From NCBI GenBank assembly GCA_009746045.1, contig RPFO01001880.1, forward strand, positions 1 through 64,000: a stretch of DNA of 64,000 nucleotides. Direction: 5' to 3'. Numbering within the stretch: the stretch's first letter is position 1; each line of letters begins with the position of its first letter. A model generated the notes under the pieces. It worked only from the letters and a program-made list of their open reading frames with translations, ran no database searches and had not been told where the DNA came from. The position numbers were made by a program, and so were the translations under genes. Source of the DNA: Mesostigma viride (Eukaryota > Streptophyta > Mesostigmatophyceae > Mesostigmatales > Mesostigmataceae). Shown in pieces: positions 12,751-23,300 of the stretch.

Positions 12751-13713
12751 TATGCAGACAGGTTTCTACGTCGCAAGAAAACGCCGGTCTCTAAAAAATG
12801 TAACCGTCGAGGTCATCCTGGCCTTAACGCCAGAAGCGGCAAGCCAGCCACCATAAGATAATGCAGCGAATACAAAGGCCACGTTACTGGGCACTCCCAG
12901 GGACAGTGGCGATTGTGATATGCCGATAACGGTGACGACAAGCCGACTTTGTCACACGACGTTCCCTAGCGCTCAAGTATTCAGCAGCATTGTGTCCTTC
13001 TAATTTAAGCGTTTCCATCGCCATTCGAATTGACTCCACATTTACTCCCTCCGCTGATCTATTATCCTATCCCTGCATCATAATTGCGGATGAATGACGT
13101 GGTGTCGCAGTGAGATTTCAATTGTTTAGTCCAAGCTGCCTTCAGCAGATACTTGTTGAGAATACGAAGAATGAATTCATATTAGATTGAGAGCAATTTT
13201 AATTTTGCGGTGTCCGGATTCTCGACTCGACTGACCAGTGACCACCTTGGAGATGAGGGCACGAAAGAAGTTGTCGTGTGGGTGGAACGTTGTCCGTTCA
13301 AGCCCTGCGACAATCGACCGGGGCCACGAGTCGTCGTGCTTTATCGTATTCTGGACGTTGTAACCATCCGGCTTGTCCGCCTCGTTGCTAGGATCAATAG
13401 GCAGTTGGTACGTAGCTACAACTTAGTGGATACGATCACAAATGTGACAATTGGCACAGATTCTGTCACCCAGGCTTTGACCCGAACTAGCGCGCAACAG
13501 TAACAACTGAACTAGAATCCATTTGTCAAAAGGTGGCTATGGCGGCGTGAAGGATAGAAGGAGCTAGAGTCGGCCATTCGCGACCGGGAGGATACCATTG
13601 GAATCGTCGCGAAAAGGTGCGTCTAACGAGCTCTCTCTTGCCCGCAGTCTTTTAGGCTAGCCGCCATGCGGACCATGTTGGTTGCAAGCTGTCTTACGTA
13701 GGTACGTACAGTA
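12751..13713. other. Upstream region of UBP3, no gene recognised
   Basis: This holds the 5' flank of UBP3 (the gene reads leftward from 12750) and the left flank of the fold-back LINE. A plus-strand open frame at 13210-13503 has no recognisable motif. I see no promoter element I can support. Confidence 0.4.
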
Positions 13714-14095
13714 AGCACTTGCACACCACACTGTTCTCGTGACGGCTAGCCCGGATGGCGGTCGGATTACGGGTAAAGTGCTGGTCGTGGGACGGTACGA
13801 GCTATGGTCAATGTATACCCGGCAGGTGCTGGGTTTCCTGATTATGCAAATACCCCCCTACCGCAGGTGCGGACAACACACTTTCACCCCTGGTTACGGA
13901 AATACCTTGCACATGCGGTCTAGTGGAGGAACCACTAATGCCATCCCCGGCGATTCGACATCGCCTAGAAATCCCCCCTTTGCCGTCATTGCTAGACACG
14001 GCAAGGCAATGAGGCTTTACCCCATGGTCATCACCCAACAGCTCAGTCAGTTCCGGCACCCCACCAACACTCGACACTGACACTCTTCCTCGCTT

Positions 14096-14515
14096 GTGGT
14101 TTCTCTGCACTTTTCCATGGTTGACCCGCAGGCCCAGTACAATATGAGCCACAACGACATGGTTCAGGGCAAGGTTCCCCCGTCGCCCGAACTGGAAGCT
14201 GCGTTACAAGCGTCCACAGCGAAGATATTGGTCATCATCCTCCATGGCATGCAGGATGCTTCGGTGTCAGATCGGAATGAACTGAAGAAACTGATGGCGG
14301 AACGGGGAGGTATCATTGTGGGCGGGGTTAAAAACCAACCCAATTTCCATGTGCGATTCTCATTCGTAGCAAAGGCTGAGTCCCCAGTTTTGAAAAACGC
14401 GCCCGGCAGGCAGCCAACCGCGGCAACAACGGGACCACCCACAACACCGGCATGGACATACGTGGCGGCGCCGGACGCAACGGAGGAGGCGGCCGCGCCC
14501 ACCGTGACTAGGTAA
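14096..14515 (+). CDS. LINE ORF1-like protein, left arm
   Basis: 139 residues if the first Met is used. Features are a helical segment LVIILHGMQDASVSDR, then ELKKLMAERGGIIVGGVKNQ and NFHVRFSF, then a Pro/Thr/Ala-rich tail. It lies immediately 5' of an endonuclease frame, the position of ORF1 in non-LTR retrotransposons. I do not recognise a domain with confidence. An identical frame lies on the minus strand at 15475-15894. Confidence 0.55.
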   Translation: MVSLHFSMVDPQAQYNMSHNDMVQGKVPPSPELEAALQASTAKILVIILHGMQDASVSDRNELKKLMAERGGIIVGGVKNQPNFHVRFSFVAKAESPVLKNAPGRQPTAATTGPPTTPAWTYVAAPDATEEAAAPTVTR

Positions 14516-14547
14516 GACCCGCCCGATACGCCACCCCACCTCGTAGC

Positions 14548-14784
14548 ATGAGCCAACTCACCATAGTATCGTGGAATGTGCGCGGTCTTAATAGCTATGG
14601 AGTGCGTACTGCTACTGGCATACCCAATGCAACTCGTATTAAGCAACTGTCCCTCCACCTTGCATCATTATTTCAGGGCTACGGCTGCCCAGCTCATGAG
14701 CTCTGGCTTGGCCTGCAGGAGCATAAAATCCAAGGCCCGGGGGTCACGGCCAACAAAGCAGTCAGAGCACTAGCTCCTGATTAA
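14548..14784 (+). pseudogene. LINE ORF2 endonuclease N-terminus, truncated, left arm
   Basis: Begins MSQLTIVSWNVRGLNSYG, the typical opening of the APE-type endonuclease of LINE ORF2 (SWNVRGLN). It reaches LGLQEHKI, matching the catalytic Glu motif (QE), and then stops after 78 codons. The rest of the endonuclease and the reverse transcriptase are absent, so it is a 3'-truncated fragment. Confidence 0.85.
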
Positions 14785-15217
14785 TAGTGAAAGTCGCTGG
14801 GCCTGGGCGCGAGGAACCCAGGGGGGCACAGCCTTGATTAAATATCCAATAATATCCTAGAAACCGCGGCATGGCCCCAAGAAACCGCGGCAGACTACGG
14901 GCGCGCTGAACCGTTGCGGAGGGGTAGCCAAGAAACCGCGGCAGTTACAAAAGGCGCCATGACGGCACGCACTGGACTTGTCAGCCTGGAACAGGTCAAC
15001 AAGAATATTCTGCCGGCAGCCTACTTCTATGCCCGGGCCTGGACACTTTCTAGATCGGAATCTGTATTGTCTGGCCCACTCTGGTTCCGTGAGACAACCT
15101 CTACTAAAATGGCAGCCTGAAGATTCGTCATGGCTATTGAACTGGATATTGAATCAAGGCTGTGCCCCCCTGGGTTCCTCGCGCCCAGGCCCAGCGACTT
15201 TCACTATTAATCAGGAG

Positions 15218-15442
15218 CTAGTGCTCTGACTGCTTTGTTGGCCGTGACCCCCGGGCCTTGGATTTTATGCTCCTGCAGGCCAGCCAGATCTCATGAGCTG
15301 GGCAGCCGTAGCCCTGAAATAATGATGCAAGGTGGAGGGACAGTTGCTTAATACGAGTTGCATTGGGTATGCCAGTAGCAGTACGCACTCCATAGCTATT
15401 AAGACCGCGCACATTCCACGATACTATGGTGAGTTGGCTCAT
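15218..15442 (-). pseudogene. LINE ORF2 endonuclease N-terminus, truncated, right arm
   Basis: Mirror copy of the frame at 14548-14784. Loss of one T changes LGLQEHKI to ACRSIKS, so the catalytic Glu motif is out of frame here. Confidence 0.85.
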
Positions 15443-15474
15443 GCTACGAGGTGGGGTGGCGTATCGGGCGGGTC

Positions 15475-15894
15475 TTACCTAGTCACGGTGGGCGCGGCCG
15501 CCTCCTCCGTTGCGTCCGGCGCCGCCACGTATGTCCATGCCGGTGTTGTGGGTGGTCCCGTTGTTGCCGCGGTTGGCTGCCTGCCGGGCGCGTTTTTCAA
15601 AACTGGGGACTCAGCCTTTGCTACGAATGAGAATCGCACATGGAAATTGGGTTGGTTTTTAACCCCGCCCACAATGATACCTCCCCGTTCCGCCATCAGT
15701 TTCTTCAGTTCATTCCGATCTGACACCGAAGCATCCTGCATGCCATGGAGGATGATGACCAGTATCTTCGCTGTAGACGCTTGTAACGCAGCTTCCAGTT
15801 CGGGCGACGGGGGAACCTTGCCCTGAACCATGTCGTTGTGGCTCATATTGTACTGGGCCTGCGGGTCAACCATGGAAAAGTGCAGAGAAACCAC
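15475..15894 (-). CDS. LINE ORF1-like protein, right arm
   Basis: Mirror copy of the frame at 14096-14515 with an apparently identical protein. It is embedded in the inverted arm and reads toward the centre of the fold-back. Confidence 0.55.
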   Translation of the reverse strand: MVSLHFSMVDPQAQYNMSHNDMVQGKVPPSPELEAALQASTAKILVIILHGMQDASVSDRNELKKLMAERGGIIVGGVKNQPNFHVRFSFVAKAESPVLKNAPGRQPTAATTGPPTTPAWTYVAAPDATEEAAAPTVTR

Positions 15895-16282
15895 AAGCGA
15901 GGAAGAGTGTCAGTGTCGAGTGTTGGTGGGGTGCCGGAACTGACTGAGCTGTTGGGTGATGACCATGGGGTAAAGCCTCATTGCCTTGCCGTGTCTAGCA
16001 ATGACGGCAGATCTAAAGGGGGGATTTCTAGGCGATGTCGAATCGCCGGGGATGGCATTAGTGGTTCCTCCACTAGACCGCATGTGCAAGGTATTTCCGT
16101 AACCAGGGGTGAAAGTGTGTTGTCCGCACCTGCGGTAGGGGGGTATTTACATAATCAGGAAACCCAGCACCTGCCGGGTATACACTGACCATAGCTCGTA
16201 CCGTCCCACGAGCAGCACTTTACCCGTAATCCGACCGCCATCCGGGCTAGCCGTCACGAGAACAATGTGGTGTGCAAGTGCT

Positions 16283-16600
16283 GTCGATTGGAGCCTGAAC
16301 CTAGCGGGGGGAATCATGCGGGGGAATCTTGCGGGGAAAAATTCCGAATGTGACTTTAGCAATGTCCTACCACATTTTTGTTGGTTACACGGTACTACAG
16401 TTTCGTCACTGAAAATTTTCTCTAGTTGCGTTTGTGGATCGTACGTTCCGCTGAAATTTTTGTGTTCATTGACCAGATCACAATTTCATCGGGGCGCAAA
16501 ATGATTGGTTGTACGGTACTAACCAAAAACAAAATTTTAGTATCTAAGTTCCGCAGCGCTTGCTGAATTTGCCCCGGAAGCCCGGGGGCACTTTCCCCGC
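16283..16600. other. Spacer between fold-back and LINE 3' end
   Basis: No gene seen. It contains two related short blocks, GGTTACACGGTACT and GGTTGTACGGTACT, about 120 bp apart. Confidence 0.4.
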
Positions 16601-17552
16601 TGAAAAAGGTGTCCGCGGAAGCGTATTGTTGTAGTGGAGTTTGGGTGGGTCCTCACAACTGGCGGCACCCCAATGACGAAGTGCTTTTTCGAGTACACGG
16701 CAGATTGGGGATACCGGCTTCTTCTACATAAACATCACATGATGCACCCGGGTCGCCTGCGCTGGCACCCCGAGTGGCCGGGCTACACCTGGATCAAGAA
16801 CATTACCTTGGCAGTGGATCACCCATTGGTTGACAAACGGGCCACCGATCGACGTCCAACACCTGCTAATGCATCGGGCCATCGGGGGCAACTCCCAACT
16901 GCACCATCGGTACTCCCACGTGGCGGCGTGCTTATGCAGCTTTCCAGATGAAACAACTACTAAGCACAGATTCCTGGACTGCCAACTCGCTGCCCAGGGT
17001 TTGGCAATGGCTGCTGGGTATATGGGCAAAGTGGATGGCTATTACATCACAAACCACCGTCACACTATCTACTGTTATTTTCGGCATCACGGGATTACGG
17101 GACGCGAGCCTCACAGCCAACTAGATGGCATGGATATGGCTACGCACGACGATGCTGCACACCATATGGCAAGTACGCAACGAGACCGTCTTCACGTTAC
17201 GTGCCGAGTACACTCTAGAGGTGCCGTGGTCCGCCGGTTTATATCCTCTTGGAACCTGGCCATGCGTCGCTACTGGCTTCTAGCGACGGAACAACACAAA
17301 GTATGGGACCCGGGCCCGAACAATAATGCCCCCAGCCCACTGGAAGTCTTCCATGCACTCATGGGGATGAATAAGGTCTTTACACTCATGCCGGACGCCG
17401 ATATATCTTCAGTACAATGGCTACCATGGTCGCAGGGCGCGCCTTATTAATGCGCGCACCCCAATTTAGGCACAACTAGGTAACTTTTGTTGGCTATTTG
17501 TGGCATACCTGGGTTAACTTAACTGGTATATGGAAATTAAAAAAAAAAAAAA
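16601..17552 (+). mobile_element. LINE 3' end with poly(A) tail
   Basis: A decayed ORF2 C-terminus is followed by about 90 bp of 3' UTR and a run of 14 A ending at 17552. It has the same strand as the left arm of the fold-back. The order (inverted 5' segment, then sense 3' segment, then poly(A)) resembles a twin-priming 5' inversion, though the extra left arm is not explained by that. Confidence 0.75.
16634..17450 (+). pseudogene. LINE ORF2 C-terminal region with zf-RVT-like motif
   Basis: Two overlapping frames join by a frameshift near 16830. The first has FFEYTADWGYRLLL and WPGYTWIKNI. The second has CLCSFPDETTTKHRFLDC, the Cys-His cluster with the Glu-Thr...His pattern found at the C-terminus of plant-type LINE reverse transcriptases (zf-RVT). 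The start shown is only where the open frame begins. Confidence 0.7.
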
Positions 17553-17723
17553 CACCCACTTCACCGGAATGAATGACTACTTGGACCATGGCGGTATCAA
17601 GTATCAAGTATGGCCGTCTGCCCCCGCAAATTCCTTTTCGGGCACTGGCATGATCAGGCCATACGTATCTATTATCAGCAAATGGGTCAGACTAAGTCTT
17701 CACCGTAGCTAGTAGGCTGAGCC

Positions 17724-18512
17724 ATACACCGTCCGCATTGGAAGTTTGTTATTATGGGTCAATTTTTGCCGTATTTGCATTACGAATAACCCTGGATTGT
17801 TTGTTGGGGAGCCAGTTAGAGTCCCGGGTTTTTATTATTTAATTAAAACCTTTTGTTTGTTTGTTTGTCCTGCAGCCGTTCAAGGCACGTGGGTACTTAT
17901 TTAATTAAATTTCTTTTGTTTGTTTGGTAGATATGGTACACGCCGTCCCCAACCCGGCCCGGCGGCCCCCCTTTCGGCGGCCACAGGCTATAGTCACTAG
18001 TCAGTGGAGGTCTCAGGTCAGTGATACCCTATTTAATTGCTCAAGGCCCATAAGTATCGCACATGAGTAGTACATCTTACATGTACATCTGTAGACACGC
18101 TCAGGCCTCAGCCTCTACAGAGTACCGACCGACGTGCCCTGCCGAGGCAGTAGAGCGTGGATTGCTGGATGCAAAAGCGGTTCACTTGGTTCGCGCCTCA
18201 CCCCGCGCTCGGCCTGAGTCTCGCGGTTTTTTTTCGATTTTCACGATATTTCATGTTCCCCGCCTGTCCAAGGTATTTTCGAAGGTTTTATGTACTTTTA
18301 TATAATATAAAGTGTTTGTTTGTTTTCTCACAGGGCGACGACCCCGTGCCCACATGAGTTAATTAATTAATTTTGTTTGTTTGTTTGTTGAGTCCAGTCC
18401 TCAGCCCCCGGAGTTAATTAATTAATTTTCTTTTGTTTTTTTTATGGTTTTCAGCCAGAACATTTTCCAGAAGCTAATTATTTAGTTAGAACTTCCAATG
18501 CGGACGGTGTAT
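17724..18512. mobile_element. Candidate non-autonomous TIR transposon, about 0.8 kb
   Basis: A perfect 23-bp inverted repeat bounds the segment: 17724-17746 and 18490-18512, with core CACCGTCCGCATTGGAAGTT. Taking that core as the terminus leaves a TA dinucleotide on each side, as for a TA target duplication. There is no transposase frame. Inside are four blocks of (TTAA)n running into (TTTG)n. Family is uncertain: Tc1/mariner-like by the TA, or CACTA-like by the CAC start. Confidence 0.6.
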
Positions 18513-19447
18513 TATTAGCGGTGACCATCTAGAGTCATGCGGCCAGATGGGCCCAACATGGATAGAGAGACGTCACATTAGCCCATGGGCATTCACATGG
18601 CCGGGTCTCCAAGGTAATTGGCCTTGACTGTGCTTGTTCACGGGAGGGGCGGGGATGCCCACAGCTTGTTGTTGTTGTACAAGTCCCCACCCTCCCAGTG
18701 GACCATCGGCTTTCTGATCGAAGATTTTTGGTGGTGAAGGAGTTGGTGGGGCCACAGCACGCGATGCTGCTGCCCCACGATTCTGCACAACACGGGCCTT
18801 AGTCGCCAGACATGCCATTGGGCCAAGTCTGGATGTGTGCACCATCTTGGCATGATCCTCGATAAAAGCTAGTGGACATCTCAGCTAGTGTCTCAGTGAC
18901 ATCCGCTTAGATAAGGTCGCGGCCCGCCTAACCCCTGTGGGGCAAGTTCTGGCTAGCTAGGTAGGCGTTACGTGGGTGCCGGGGGGGGCTTAAGATGAAG
19001 CCGTATACGTAGATTAGCAGTTGGTTCCTTGAACCACTCGGCTGGCCATCTTCTTGATTAGGACAATTAGTGCATGCATTCAAGATTAGGAGTTGTGGGT
19101 GACCCTGGGTATGCCCTTAAAACCCCTCAGGCTCCGGGAGATCGAGACCTTTACATTCTCCCAACTGGCGCCTCTACATGAGTTCCAACTTCCAAGCCTA
19201 TCTGTGGCCACCGGACCATGGGGCTGCCTTAATACTGCAGCTGCTTTGCTTTCAGCTCGAATGTGTCGAAGTTTTTATGCAACCAATGAGCAATTATACC
19301 TGTGGCCTGCCTTTCATGCAGGCCCAAGGGGAGAAGCGGGGTCCCATGCCCCCTTCTTGCACGTGTGCATCAAACACATGAAAGGCACCTACTCAAAAGT
19401 TAATTTTCATCCCGCGACTCTCACATGCAACGGAGCTATAGGCACGT
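18513..19447. other. Intergenic segment with a dispersed repeat
   Basis: No gene recognised. About 19155-19330 is related to 41325-41500. The plus-strand peptides share FQAYLW and DHGAAL, so the pair probably derives from a coding mobile element I cannot identify. Confidence 0.5.
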
Positions 19448-19741
19448 GAGGGAAGGAAGGAAGGAAGGAAGGAAGGAAGGAAGGAAGGAAGGAAGGAAGG
19501 AAGGAAGGAAGGAAGGAAGGAAGGAAGGGAGGGAGGGAGGGAGGGAGGGAGGGAGGGAGGGAGGGAGGGAGGGAGGGAGGGAGGGAGGGAGGGAGGGAGG
19601 GAGGGAGGGAGGGAGGGAGGGAGGGAGGAGGGAGGGAGGGAGGGAGGGAGGGAGGGAGGGAGGGAGGGAGGGAGGGAGGGAGGGAGGGAGGGAGGGAGGG
19701 AGGGAGGGAGGGAGGGAGGGAGGGAGGGAGGGAAGGAAGGA
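19448..19741. repeat. (GGAA)n then (GGGA)n microsatellite
   Basis: About 80 bp of (GGAA)n changes abruptly to about 210 bp of (GGGA)n with one 3-bp unit near 19627, then ends in (GGAA)2. Purine on the plus strand throughout. Confidence 0.97.
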
Positions 19742-20364
19742 ACAAATGAATGAATTCAAGATAAGGTCGATGGCCGGGTGCCCATAATTAATGCAAATTA
19801 GGTTCAGGAACAAATCCGTGCATAGTTGCATGTGGTATTATAGTAACGATTTAGTGATCAAGTGCTTGACTTGCATTGTTACTGTCTCCACGAACACTCC
19901 TTTATCAAGTGACAACTCCTTCATGTATAGTGACCCCTCCCTCTTTTGCTAGGGTTGTTTCGTGGATCGAAGCGTGACGAGGGAAAAGTGCAGCACGGTC
20001 CACGGGCTTGTACGACGATTTTCCTGCATGCAGGCCAAACCAGCCCTTGCATACATAGGCGTCTAACCCTGTGCTTGCCTGGTGCTCGTCAATGCAAACA
20101 ACATACACGCCAGATATGACCAATGCAATTTGCCTCCGAGGCATAACAAAAAAGTCATACAATGTTCGACTATATGACTGGTTACAGCCCAGAATTTGAA
20201 CTATGGAGCTGATTTGATCTGCTCCATAGTTGCCCCATAGAGCTCCAATTTCGAAAACCTTGGGCGCAGGGAGGGGCAGGGTGCCAACATTCATTCTGGA
20301 TGGTGGTGCGCCGTGTCCACGTCCATGACATAACCAGACAGGCTCAACAACGATTTTGCCTTGC
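19742..20364. other. 3' flank of the second USP gene
   Basis: Sequence just downstream of the stop codon of the minus-strand USP gene. It should hold its 3' UTR. No other gene is seen; a minus-strand open frame at 19905-20381 has no family signature. Confidence 0.45.
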
Positions 20365-23300
20365 CTATGGCTCAGTTGCATCTGAGCGTTTGTAGAAGAG
20401 CAGATACGCCGAGGGTGCCACCACGCTGGTGGCGGAAATGGGCGTCACGGCGTCATCGTTGAAGCAGTACCAGTTCTTGTCGTCCTGGTTCAGGCAATGG
20501 CTGCTTGCGCCATAACCAAAGGCAAGGAGCAAAGGGTTTTCGATTGGAAAATCCACCCAGCAGGCAGAGGGAATGCGAGGGTGGATTGAATAGAAATGGA
20601 TCGGTTTGGTTCGATTCGGTGCGGTTCGGTTAGTTCACTTTAGTGTCGTTTAGTGTCGTTTCGTTTCGTTTCGTTTTGTTTCGTTTCGTTTCGTTGCGTT
20701 GCGTTTCGTTTCGTTTCGTTTCGTTTCGTTGCGTTGCGTTTCGTTTCGTTTCGTTTCGTTTCGTTTCGTTTCGTTTCGTTTCGTTTCGTTTCGTTTCGTT
20801 TCGTTTCGTTTCGTTTCGTTGCGTTGCGTTGCGTTTCGTTTCGTTTCGTCAAGGTCAGGTCAGGTCAGGTCAGGTCAGGTCAGGTCAGGTCAGGTCAGGT
20901 CAGGTCAGGTCAGGTCAGGTCAGGTCAGGTCAGGTCAGGTCAGGTCAGGTCAGGTCAGGTCAGGTCAGGTCAGGTCAGGTCAGGTCAGGTCAGGTCAGGT
21001 CAGGTCAGGTCAGGTCAGGTCAGGTCAGGTCAGGTCAGGTCAGGTCAGGTCAGGTCAGGTCAGGTCAGGTCAGGTCAGGTCAGGTCAGGTCAGGTCAGGT
21101 CAGGTCAGGTCAGGTCAGGTCAGGTCAGGTCAGGCCACCTTAGGTTAGGTTAGGTTAGGCTAGGCTAGGTTAGGCTAGTTTAGTTTAGGTAAGGTAAGGT
21201 AAGGTAAGGTAAGGTAAGGTAAGGTAAGGTAAGGTAAGGTAAGGTCAGGTAAGGTAAGGTAAGGTAAGGTAAGGTAAGGTAAGGTAAGGTAAGGTAAGGT
21301 AAGGTAAGGTAAGGTAAGATAAGGTAAGGTAAGGTAAGGTAAGGTAAGGTAAGGTAAGGTAAGGTAAGGTAAGGTAAGGTAAGGTAAGGTAAGGTAAGGT
21401 AAGGTAAGGTAAGGTAAGGTAAGGTAAGGTAAGGTAAGGTAAGGTAAGGTAAGGTAAGGTAAGGTAAGGTAAGGTAAGGTAAGGTAAGGTAAGGTAAGGT
21501 AAGGTAAGGTAAGGTAAGGTCAGGTAAGGTAAGGTAAGGTCAGGTCAGGTCAGGTCAGGTCAGGTCAGGTCAGGTCAGGTCAGGTCAGGTCAGGTCAGGT
21601 AAGGTAAGGTAAGGTAAGGTAAGGTAAGGTAAGGTAAGGTAAGGTAAGGTAAGGTAAGGTAAGGTAAGGTAAGGTAAGGTAAGGTAAGGTAAGGTAAGGT
21701 AAGGTAAGGTAAGGTAAGGTAAGGTAAGGTAAGGTAAGGTAAGGTAAGGTAAGGTAAGGTAAGGTAAGGTAAGGTAAGGTAAGGTAAGGTAAGGTAAGGT
21801 AAGGTAAGGTAAGGTAAGGTAAGGTAAGGTAAGGTAAGGTAAGGTAAGGTAAGGTAAGGTAAGGTAAGGTAAGGTAAGGTAAGGTAAGGTAAGGTAAGGT
21901 AAGGTAAGGTAAGGTAAGGTAAGGTCAGGTCAGGTCAGGTCAGGTCAGGTCAGGTCAGGTCAGGTCAGGTCAGGTCAGGTAAGGTAAGGTAAGGTAAGGT
22001 AAGGTAAGGTAAGGCAAGGTAAGGCAAGGTAAGGTAAGGTAAGGTAAGGTAAGGTAAGGTAAGGTAAGGTAAGGTAAGGTAAGGTAAGGTAAGGTAAGGT
22101 AAGGTAAGGTAAGGTAAGGTAAGGTAAGGTAAGGTAAGGTAAGGTAAGGTAAGGTAAGGTAAGGTAAGGTAAGGTAAGGTAAGGTAAGGTAAGGTAAGGT
22201 AAGGTAAGGTAAGGTAAGGTAAGGTAAGGTAAGGTAAGGTAACGTAAGGTAAGGTAAGGTAAGGTAAAGTGAGGTGAGGTGAGGTGAGGTGAGGTAAGGT
22301 AAGGTAAGGTGAGGTGAGGTGAGGTGAGGTAAGGTAAGGTAAGGTAAGGCTAGGTAAGGCTAGGTAAGGTAAGGTAAGGTAAGTTTAGTTGAGTTGAGTT
22401 GAGTTGAGTTGAGTTGAGTTGAGTTGAGTTGAGTTGAGTTGAGTTGAGTTGAGTTGAGTTGAGTTGAGTTGAGTTGAGTTGAGTTGAGTTGAGTTGAGTT
22501 GAGTTGAGTTGAGTTGAGTTGAGTTGAGTTGAGTTGAGTTGAGTTGAGTTGAGTTGAGTTGAGTTGAGTTGAGTTGAGTTGAGTTGAGTTGAGTTGAGTT
22601 GAGTTGAGTTGAGTTGAGTTGAGTTGAGTTGAGTTGAGTTGAGTTGAGTTGAGTTGAGTTGAGTTGAGTTGAGTTGAGTTGAGTTGAGTTGAGTTGAGTT
22701 GAGTTGAGTTGAGTTGAGTTGAGTTGAGTTGAGTTGAGTTGAGTTGAGTTGAGTTGAGTTGAGTTGAGTTGAGTTGAGTTGAGTTGAGTTGAGTTGAGTT
22801 GAGTTGAGTTGAGTTGAGTTGAGTTGAGTTGAGTTGAGTTGAGTTGAGTTGAGTTGAGTTGAGTTGAGTTGAGTTGAGTTGAGTTGAGTTGAGTTGAGTT
22901 GAGTTGAGTTGAGTTGAGTTGAGTTGAGTTGAGTTGAGTTGAGTTGAGTTGAGTTGAGTTGAGTTGAGTTGAGTTGAGTTGAGTTGAGTTGAGTTGAGTT
23001 GAGTTGAGTTGAGTTGAGTTGAGTTGAGTTGAGTTGAGTTGAGTTGAGTTGAGTTGAGTTGAGTTGAGTTGAGTTGAGTTGAGTTGAGTTGAGTTGAGTT
23101 GAGTTGAGTTGAGTTGAGTTGAGTTGAGTTGAGTTGAGTTGAGTTGAGTTGAGTTGAGTTGAGTTGAGTTGAGTTGAGTTGAGTTGAGTTGAGTTGAGTT
23201 GAGTTGAGTTGAGTTGAGTTGAGTTGAGTTGAGTTGAGTTGAGTTGAGTTGAGTTGAGTTGAGTTGAGTTGAGTTGAGTTGAGTTGAGTTGAGTTGAGTT

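Larger units (their letters stand above)
13714..16282. mobile_element. Fold-back structure of two inverted LINE 5' ends
   Basis: The left arm (13714 to about 14850) and right arm (about 15142 to 16282) are nearly identical inverted copies of about 1.14 kb, separated by about 290 bp of unrelated spacer. Each arm carries the same ORF1 and the start of the same endonuclease ORF2, both reading toward the centre and cut off there. The right arm has a 6-bp insertion near 16010 and lacks one T in the endonuclease frame. The spacer has three copies of AGAAACCGCGGCA. Such near-identity suggests recent origin or ongoing gene conversion. Confidence 0.88.

Noticed and set aside
19407-19831. Ser-Leu-Pro-Pro and Gly-Arg-Glu-Gly repeat proteins
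   Set aside because: Products of the (GGAA)n/(GGGA)n tract.
21140-21166. TTAGG run resembling arthropod telomere repeat
   Set aside because: Only three units, at the border of two pentamer blocks, and explained as a transition variant of the array.
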